Source of the DNA: Lachnospiraceae bacterium
Lineage (GTDB): Bacteria; Bacillota; Clostridia; Lachnospirales; Lachnospiraceae
Length of the DNA stretch: 5,555 nt
Direction of reading: 5' to 3'
Assembly (NCBI GenBank): GCA_031285465.1
Contig: JAITWD010000259.1
Coordinates: 1 to 5,555, forward strand
The notes below the pieces were generated by a model, which worked only from the letters and a program-made list of their open reading frames with translations, did not search any database and had not been told where the DNA came from. Positions 1 through 4,383 of the stretch are shown here, piece by piece (the stretch's first letter is position 1; each line of letters opens with the position of its first letter). Position numbers and translations under genes: made by a program.

Positions 1-37
1 GGTCAAATCAACTAAACCCAGTTATTTTCAAAATATA

Positions 38-78
38 TCACAATACTCCCCAGGCATTTCGCAAGTTCTACTTGCGAA
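38..78. repeat. Dispersed hairpin repeat, copy A
   Basis: An 8-bp perfect stem (TTCGCAAG at 58-65 with CTTGCGAA at 71-78) closes a 5-base loop. A further CAGG/CCTG pairing (51-54 with 79-82) flanks a 3-base CAT bulge. The 41 bases match 2705-2745 at 29 of 41 positions without gaps, and the 26 bases before the right half of the hairpin match at 22 of 26. The stem is not followed by a T-run on either strand, so it does not look like a standard intrinsic terminator. It resembles a REP-like or other small palindromic interspersed element; the family is not identified. Confidence 0.6.
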
Positions 79-95
79 CCTGCTTAAATAAGAAA

Positions 96-118
96 TTGAA
101 AAATCTATGATTTTTCAA
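96..118. repeat. Perfect 10-bp palindrome, possible weak terminator
   Basis: TTGAAAAATC (96-105) and GATTTTTCAA (109-118) are exact reverse complements around the 3-base spacer TAT. The stem holds only two G:C pairs. On the minus strand it is followed by a T-rich stretch (TTTCTTATTT), so it could act as a weak terminator for leftward transcripts from the flagellar operon. It could equally be a protein-binding dyad or part of the same element as the hairpin at 58-78, which lies 17 bases away. Confidence 0.4.
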
Positions 119-210
119 ACTAAATCACCGCCATGATTACCCCTTTTAGACATACCAAACAGCATTTCAGACCTATATACCAGTCATTTATCATTAAAAG
201 TAACCTTTTT

Positions 211-219
211 ATTATAGCA
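211..219 (-). promoter_or_regulatory. Possible extended -10 promoter, leftward
   Basis: The minus strand reads TGC followed by TATAAT, an exact extended -10 (TGnTATAAT) for a housekeeping sigma-A-type RNA polymerase. No good -35 hexamer lies 17 bases upstream, which is tolerated by extended -10 promoters. The -10 is partly covered by an imperfect 20-bp dyad (216-235; AGCAT and ATGCT arms) that could be an operator. Transcription would start near 204 and run left out of the window. AT-rich DNA yields such matches by chance, so this is only suggestive. Confidence 0.3.
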
Positions 220-347
220 TAATAAATATCATGCTGCATACCGATTATTTTATGCTTATTTTATATTAGCGTTCCCACCGTATTGGTCTTTCCCTATGTT
301 ATTTTTTACCTGTTACCCCTTTTAATTTTATCGGTTCCCTTTAATAC

Positions 348-376
348 TTAATAGTGTTTTAATTTAATAGTGTTTT
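348..376. repeat. Short tandem repeat just after flhB
   Basis: The 13-mer TTAATAGTGTTTT occurs at 348-360 and again at 364-376, a 16-bp period, ending one base before the flhB stop codon (378-380). It lies in the 3' untranslated part of the flhB transcript. No function is evident; it is most simply a small slippage duplication. Confidence 0.7.
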
Positions 377-377
377 C

Positions 378-1490
378 TTAGGTTTTACCCTGCATATGGT
401 AGACCATCGCCAACACCTCTGCCACCGCCTGGTATAGTTCCGGAGGAACAAAACCACCCACTTCAACATTGGCATACAACATTCTGGCCAATGGTTTATT
501 TTCGACTATTTCAATGTGGTGCTCACGTGCCAGTTCTTTGATTTTCTGAGCAAGGTAATCCTCACCTTTTGCCAATACTACCGGCGCATCGTACTGATCA
601 CTGTCATATTTAATTGCAACGGCAAAATGGGTAGGGTTAGTAATAACCACATCTGCTTCTGGCAGCTGTTGCATCATTCGTCGATGTGAAGCCTGCATCA
701 TCCGACGCCTTTGTTGTGCCTTTATCTGCGGATCACCTTCCGCATTTTTAAATTCATCCTTAACCTCCTGCTTAGACATTTTCATGTCTTCTTTAAACTT
801 ATGACGCTGATAGATATAATCGGCAAATGCCAGGATAAGATAAACGGCCGCGATCCTTGTCCCCAGGTCGGTCACCATCTCACCAACCAGACCGATCGCG
901 GCATTAATACTAATATCATACAATAAAAATATGTCCCCGACCCGATCGATCAGATAGGAATAAGCCACATAGCCTATTAAAGCTATTTTAGCGATTGCCT
1001 TTATAAGTTCAACCAGCGACTTTGCCGAGAGTATTTTGCTAAAGCCCTTGACCGGGTTCATTTTACTGAATTTGGGGCGAAGGGTCTTAGTGGTAGGTTT
1101 CCACTTCACCTGGGCTACATCACACAAAAAGGCCACTACAACGGCAATTAACATGATCGGTCCAACCAAAAGAATAATTTGGATAATCATATTAGCCATT
1201 ACGGTATATATAGTAGTATAGGGAATATCGCCACCATAATATCGGACCGTATCGGGTATCTGGCTATAAGTACTGGTAAAAAAATCACGCAGACTGGCCC
1301 CCAGCGATCCCACATAAAAACGGACGATCAAAAATAAAGCAAATAATCCAAAGGCATTGGCTATCTCCTTGCTTTGGGCAACCTGTCCCTCTTTTCGGGC
1401 TTCTTGTAATTTTTTGGGGGTTGCGTCCTCGGTCTTCTCTCCGCCGGGACCATCCTTAGCAAAAAATTGCAGATTATATTCCAATAACAT
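378..1490 (-). CDS. flhB: FlhB, flagellar type III export switch protein
   Basis: FlhB sits in the inner membrane at the export gate and switches export from rod/hook to filament substrates after self-cleavage. With this start the protein has 370 residues. It opens with LLEYNLQFFA and the basic GGEKTEDATPKK / EGQVAQSKE block typical of the family. Hydrophobic segments lie near residues 45-64, 96-123, 161-181 and 195-226, then comes a charged linker and the cytoplasmic domain. The cleavage motif NPTH is at 285-288, in the context VVITNPTHFAVAIKY. The ATG at 1490 is chosen because AGGAGAGGAG lies 10 bases upstream and family homology begins at this point. An in-frame GTG at 1568 would add 26 residues (396 aa) but has only a poorly spaced AGGA in front of it and no family resemblance. 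It is the last recognisable gene of the operon in the window. Confidence 0.95.
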   Translation of the reverse strand: MLLEYNLQFFAKDGPGGEKTEDATPKKLQEARKEGQVAQSKEIANAFGLFALFLIVRFYVGSLGASLRDFFTSTYSQIPDTVRYYGGDIPYTTIYTVMANMIIQIILLVGPIMLIAVVVAFLCDVAQVKWKPTTKTLRPKFSKMNPVKGFSKILSAKSLVELIKAIAKIALIGYVAYSYLIDRVGDIFLLYDISINAAIGLVGEMVTDLGTRIAAVYLILAFADYIYQRHKFKEDMKMSKQEVKDEFKNAEGDPQIKAQQRRRMMQASHRRMMQQLPEADVVITNPTHFAVAIKYDSDQYDAPVVLAKGEDYLAQKIKELAREHHIEIVENKPLARMLYANVEVGGFVPPELYQAVAEVLAMVYHMQGKT

Positions 1491-1500
1491 CCCGTCGCGA

Positions 1501-1510
1501 CTCCTCTCCT
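1501..1510 (-). promoter_or_regulatory. Ribosome binding site deciding the flhB start
   Basis: The minus strand reads AGGAGAGGAG, ending 10 bases before the ATG at 1490. This is the strongest Shine-Dalgarno sequence in the fliR/flhB junction and supports the internal ATG over the upstream GTG at 1568. Confidence 0.65.
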
Positions 1511-1583
1511 TCAACCAACCGGCTACATTTGTCCATCTCCCCTTTACCACCCGGTATCTGATTGCCACATTAATAAGTTTACA

Positions 1584-2363
1584 TTATCCTAAAACATAGG
1601 CAAATGCCGTTACCATCCGCTTCATTTCTCCGAAAATCATGTCCGCCGCCAGTGGCAACATACCTGCCGTCACTAGTAGCACCCCAATTCCTATCAATAT
1701 CTTGATTTGAATACCAACCGCAAACATATTCATCTGTGGTGATACCTTTGCAAGAATACCCAGAATAGCATTTACCAGTATGGTCACAATAAAAACCGGC
1801 AACGCAATGCGAAAACCGATAATTATATAATTCCGTAAAAACTGCAACATGGTGTCAGCAATTTCATTCATACGAAATTCCGCCGTATTGATCGGGATGA
1901 TCGTAAAGGTTTCGATCAAAGCGCCTAAAATAAACTGATGCATCCCACTAACCAGCAACATCAGCATAATAATATAATTATAATAAATTCCTGAAATACT
2001 GGTTTGCTCTTTAGTCAATGGGTCAAACAATGACGCCATACTCAGACCGGTTTCCATATCGGTGATATGTCCGCTGAACGAAACGATGGTAGTACATAGA
2101 TTGGCTCCAAGACCAATAAGAAAACCGCAGGCCGCCTCTTTGATCACGATTGCGGCAAAACCAAAAAGCGTCTCATATTCCACAACAACATGTGGAATAT
2201 TTCGGTCAATAAAGTAGGCAATTAAGAGACCGAGACCGACCTTAACCCGATTGGGTGTATTGCTCATGCTAAAAAAAGGCGCAATGTAAATAAAACTGGT
2301 AACCCTTACAAAAATCAGCAAAAAATATTCCAGATCAGCAATGCTAAAGGATAAATCAACCAT
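1584..2363 (-). CDS. fliR: FliR, flagellar export gate protein
   Basis: FliR is the single-copy channel subunit that assembles with FliP and FliQ into the export gate of the flagellar type III secretion system. Its 259 residues are the usual length. The sequence is strongly hydrophobic, with membrane segments near residues 10-32, 40-60, 66-95, 128-155, 177-203 and 214-243. Family landmarks are R20 in the first helix, the DPLTKEQTSISG stretch at 114-125 and GILAKVSPQMNMFAVGIQIKI at 202-222. The ATG at 2363 lies 5 bases after the fliQ stop; an AGG overlapping that stop (TAGG) is the likely, rather weak, ribosome binding site, suggesting translational coupling to fliQ. The coding DNA contains a 10-bp inverted repeat at 2175-2200. 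Confidence 0.96.
   Translation of the reverse strand: MVDLSFSIADLEYFLLIFVRVTSFIYIAPFFSMSNTPNRVKVGLGLLIAYFIDRNIPHVVVEYETLFGFAAIVIKEAACGFLIGLGANLCTTIVSFSGHITDMETGLSMASLFDPLTKEQTSISGIYYNYIIMLMLLVSGMHQFILGALIETFTIIPINTAEFRMNEIADTMLQFLRNYIIIGFRIALPVFIVTILVNAILGILAKVSPQMNMFAVGIQIKILIGIGVLLVTAGMLPLAADMIFGEMKRMVTAFAYVLG
2175..2200. repeat. 10-bp inverted repeat inside fliR
   Basis: ATATTCCACA (2175-2184) and TGTGGAATAT (2191-2200) are exact reverse complements separated by 6 bases. The segment encodes the region around residues 55-63 of FliR (HVVVEYE). It may be a coincidence of codon choice or a hairpin in the message; no T-run follows. Confidence 0.6.
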
Positions 2364-2368
2364 ATTAC

Positions 2369-2638
2369 CTACCGGATATAGACATTAAAATCTTGCCATA
2401 ATTCAACCATATAACCACTCATATTGTTAAGCATCCACTGCCCCATCACAATAATGGCGATAAACTCCGCCAAAATCTTGGGTACAAAGGTCAGCGTCTG
2501 TTCCTGAATGGAAGTGACCGTCTGAAAAATACTGATGATCAAACCAACCACCAATGAAACCAGCAAGACCGGCGCTGCCGTCCTAATGATTAAAAATATC
2601 GCTGATGAACCAACTGCTGATACCTCATCTACTGTCAT
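2369..2638 (-). CDS. fliQ: FliQ, flagellar export gate protein
   Basis: FliQ is the small two-helix subunit that packs around FliP/FliR in the export gate. From the ATG at 2638 it is 89 residues, the standard length. It shows TM1 near 14-40 (AAPVLLVSLVVGLIISIF), the conserved SIQEQTLTFVPKI loop near 43-55 and TM2 near 56-74. The start is set by an excellent ribosome binding site (AGAGGTGA, 7 bases upstream) and by homology beginning at MTVDEV. In-frame ATGs at 2674 and 2659 would add 12 or 7 residues that the family lacks and would place the Shine-Dalgarno sequence inside the coding region. It follows fliP after a 124-base gap and is 5 bases from fliR. Confidence 0.95.
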   Translation of the reverse strand: MTVDEVSAVGSSAIFLIIRTAAPVLLVSLVVGLIISIFQTVTSIQEQTLTFVPKILAEFIAIIVMGQWMLNNMSGYMVELWQDFNVYIR

Positions 2639-2645
2639 AGCCACC

Positions 2646-2653
2646 TCACCTCT
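2646..2653 (-). promoter_or_regulatory. Ribosome binding site deciding the fliQ start
   Basis: AGAGGTGA on the minus strand, with 7 bases to the ATG at 2638. It matches the anti-Shine-Dalgarno complement very well at near-ideal spacing, so it rules in the 89-residue FliQ over longer in-frame versions. Confidence 0.75.
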
Positions 2654-2704
2654 CTTCATGCCAACATGCAACACAAAAACACAATGACAAAAATATTTAT
2701 CTAC

Positions 2705-2745
2705 TCACATTAATCCCCGTGCATTTCGCAGTTAGAATCTGCGAT
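2705..2745. repeat. Dispersed hairpin repeat, copy B, between fliP and fliQ
   Basis: TCGCAG (2726-2731) pairs with CTGCGA (2739-2744) around a 7-base spacer. The element matches 38-78 at 29 of 41 positions, including the shared left flank TCACA..(T)CCCC..GCATTTCGCA. One stem pair covaries between copies (A64:T72 in copy A, G2731:C2739 in copy B), and the loop tip reads TTCTA in A but TAGAA in B on the same strand, as if inverted. It fills much of the 124-base fliP/fliQ gap (2639-2762), the largest certain gap in the operon, and must be transcribed with it. No promoter is evident in the gap. Confidence 0.6.
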
Positions 2746-2762
2746 ACTATTTGATCAAAGCG

Positions 2763-3638
2763 TCAGCCACTGCCAAAGAAGGTCCCCACTAACGATGCAA
2801 TGATAAGATTCCAACCATCTGCCAACACAAACACTAAAATTTTAAAGGGCATCGAAATGGTAGTGGGCGGAAGCATCATCATACCCATACTCATCAGGGT
2901 TGAAGCCACCACCATGTCCAACACAATAAAAGGAATATAAATAATGAAACCGATAATAAATGCGGTACGTAGTTCACCAATCACAAAACTGGGGATCAAC
3001 ACCGAGTCGGGAATCCCATCCAATGTTCCATCCCATTCAATACCACTGATCTCCATGAACATAGAGGCATCTTTAGTCATTGTGTGCTCACGCATAAAAG
3101 CTCGCAACGGCTCCAGTCCACGATCTAAAAACTCTTCCTGATTAATTTCTCCTGCTTCAAACGGAACGATAGCTTCCTCATTGATGCGGGTAAAAGTTGG
3201 ATTCATAATAAATAATGTCAAAAATAAAGCTAACCCAAGCAGCACCTGGTTGGGCGGAGCTGTCTGGGTATTTAATGCGGCCCTGGTGAAGTGTAAAACA
3301 ATAATGATCCGGGTAAACGAAGTCATCATCATCAATAAAAACGGTGCCAACGAGATCAGTGTTAATGTGATCATTATGCGCAAAGCACCATTTACCTGAC
3401 CGTTCCCGTCATCATAGGTCACCGATAGGGTATTATCACCAATATTAAGTTCCTGCAAGCCATCTGCCGCACCGTCGGTTCCGGTGAGATCGGGTAGCCC
3501 ACCGGTATTGTCGGTCGTACCGGTATCGGTCTCTGCTGCCATAATTACTTCCGCCGGTAGCACAGATAAAAAACACACCAATAACAGCAGACCAATTACA
3601 CTAATGCCAACGGTAAAAATATTATTACGATCTTTCAA
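2763..3638 (-). CDS. fliP: FliP, flagellar export gate protein
   Basis: FliP forms the core of the flagellar export channel with FliQ and FliR. The start is a TTG at 3638, 9 bases after the fliO stop; a modest AGGCGA straddles that stop. This start keeps an N-terminal signal sequence (hydrophobic stretch at 11-28, likely cleavage after MAA near residue 35), which FliP proteins normally have. The conserved body starts near residue 87: MTSFTRIIIVLHFTRAAL at 105-122, the PPNQVLLGLALFLT stretch at 128-141, and the second signature from PSFVIGELRTAF (216-227) through MMLPPTTISMPFK (254-266) to the C-terminus. At 291 residues it is longer than typical FliP (roughly 220-250). The excess is an acidic Gly/Thr/Asp-rich segment at about 36-86 with ten acidic and no Lys or Arg residues, predicted to lie outside the membrane. 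Confidence 0.96.
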   Translation of the reverse strand: MKDRNNIFTVGISVIGLLLLVCFLSVLPAEVIMAAETDTGTTDNTGGLPDLTGTDGAADGLQELNIGDNTLSVTYDDGNGQVNGALRIMITLTLISLAPFLLMMMTSFTRIIIVLHFTRAALNTQTAPPNQVLLGLALFLTLFIMNPTFTRINEEAIVPFEAGEINQEEFLDRGLEPLRAFMREHTMTKDASMFMEISGIEWDGTLDGIPDSVLIPSFVIGELRTAFIIGFIIYIPFIVLDMVVASTLMSMGMMMLPPTTISMPFKILVFVLADGWNLIIASLVGTFFGSG

Positions 3639-3647
3639 AACTTTCGC

Positions 3648-4001
3648 CTACTTCTTCAGTTTTTTTATTTTTTCCAATACACTGGCAAAATCCGGCATCG
3701 TTCCGCTTACAACCTCCGGCAAATGAAGGTCATCGTGGTTAAGCTCGGTTAAAAAAGTTACTTCATCCTTACCAACCGCGATGGCCAGATACTTGTTACC
3801 AATCCTGACAATTTGAACATATTTGTTGACCGTTAAACGATAGGTTTCAATCACCTCAATATTGCTGCCAACCGAACGTCCCTTTTGATAATTAGCGAGC
3901 CACTTTGTTGACAAATAGGTGATTGCCAAAACAAAAACAAAAATGACCACAACTGTCAAAAGCTGTACAACACCGCCGTTACCGGCCGTTAATGTCAACA
4001 T
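3648..4001 (-). CDS. fliO: FliO, flagellar export gate assembly protein
   Basis: FliO is a small membrane protein that helps assemble the FliP ring. The product has 117 residues: a short N-terminus, one transmembrane helix near 12-33 (VQLLTVVVIFVFVLAITYLS) and a cytoplasmic part. That part carries the family pattern GRSVGSNIEVIETYRLTVNK (41-60) followed by the short strands QIVRIGNKYLAIAVGKDEVTFL. The C-terminus is lysine-rich. Its ATG overlaps the cheY stop by one base (TAATG), a classic translational coupling arrangement, and fliP follows after 9 bases. FliO sequences diverge strongly, so position between cheY and fliP contributes to the call. The N-terminus is short, lacking the longer extracellular domain of some Bacillus FliO (FliZ) proteins. 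Confidence 0.9.
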   Translation of the reverse strand: MLTLTAGNGGVVQLLTVVVIFVFVLAITYLSTKWLANYQKGRSVGSNIEVIETYRLTVNKYVQIVRIGNKYLAIAVGKDEVTFLTELNHDDLHLPEVVSGTMPDFASVLEKIKKLKK

Positions 4002-4363
4002 TATCCCACAACCTTTTTAACCGCTTCCAGTACCCGTTCAGCCTGGAACGGTTTTACAATAAAATCCTTGGCACCAGCCTGAATGGACTCGATAACCATT
4101 GCCTGCTGACCCATTGCGGAACACATGATGATCATCGCACCTGCATTGGCTGCCTTGATCTGCTTAAGTGCCGCTATTCCATCCATTTCTGGCATGGTAA
4201 TATCCATGAGCACCAAGTCGGGTTGCAATTCATTGTATTTCTCAATCGCTTTAAGTCCGTTTTCTGCTTCTCCTGCAACATTGTACCCATTTTTGGTCAG
4301 GATATCCTTGATCATCATCCTCATAAAAGCTGCATCATCCACAATTAAAATATTTTTTGCCAT
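4001..4363 (-). CDS. cheY: CheY, chemotaxis response regulator
   Basis: A single-domain receiver of 120 residues that is phosphorylated by CheA and binds the flagellar switch. Acidic pocket residues D9 and D10, phospho-acceptor D54 (in LVLMDITMPEMDG), the switch Ser S82 (CSAMGQ) and K104 (FIVKPF) are all present. F101 occupies the position of the switch tyrosine of E. coli CheY. The sequence resembles B. subtilis CheY closely, including VDDAAFMRMMIKDIL near the start. There is no output domain. The ATG at 4363 has AGGAG 9 bases upstream, and 20 bases separate it from fliY. The encoded FliY is the likely phosphatase for this protein, so the two are adjacent opposing partners in one operon. Confidence 0.97.
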   Translation of the reverse strand: MAKNILIVDDAAFMRMMIKDILTKNGYNVAGEAENGLKAIEKYNELQPDLVLMDITMPEMDGIAALKQIKAANAGAMIIMCSAMGQQAMVIESIQAGAKDFIVKPFQAERVLEAVKKVVG

Positions 4364-4383
4364 TGTTCCATTCTCCTAACTGA

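Larger units (their letters stand above)
1..377. other. Intergenic region downstream of flhB
   Basis: No convincing gene is seen on either strand. The region is AT-rich and has stops in all frames. It contains a hairpin repeat (38-78), a perfect palindrome (96-118), a possible minus-strand extended -10 element (211-219) overlapping an imperfect dyad (216-235), and a short tandem repeat directly after the flhB stop (348-376). The longest minus-strand reading with a start is a 24-codon ORF at 120-194, treated under findings. No minus-strand gene starts before the left edge, so flhA does not directly follow flhB. A plus-strand frame is open from the edge to a TAA at 89-91, but it is too short to call. 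Confidence 0.7.

Noticed and set aside
58..78. Hairpin copy A as an intrinsic terminator of the flagellar operon
   Set aside because: The stem is strong but no run of T follows it on either strand.
2..91. Plus-strand frame open from the left edge to TAA at 89-91, as the end of a gene from the left
   Set aside because: Only 29 codons, no recognisable family, and it runs through the hairpin repeat; an open run this long is likely by chance.
1..377. A c-di-GMP (GEMM) or other known riboswitch downstream of flhB
   Set aside because: Read on the minus strand, I could not find the conserved core of a riboswitch class; the GGGAA and GGGGTAAC stretches alone are not diagnostic.
2639..2674. 101-residue FliQ from the ATG at 2674
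   Set aside because: The extra 12 residues contain the Shine-Dalgarno sequence for the downstream ATG and are not seen in the FliQ family, which is about 89 residues long.
3992..4348. 118-codon plus-strand ORF opposite cheY
   Set aside because: It lies antisense to an unmistakable CheY, its product has no recognisable motif, and it has no operon context.
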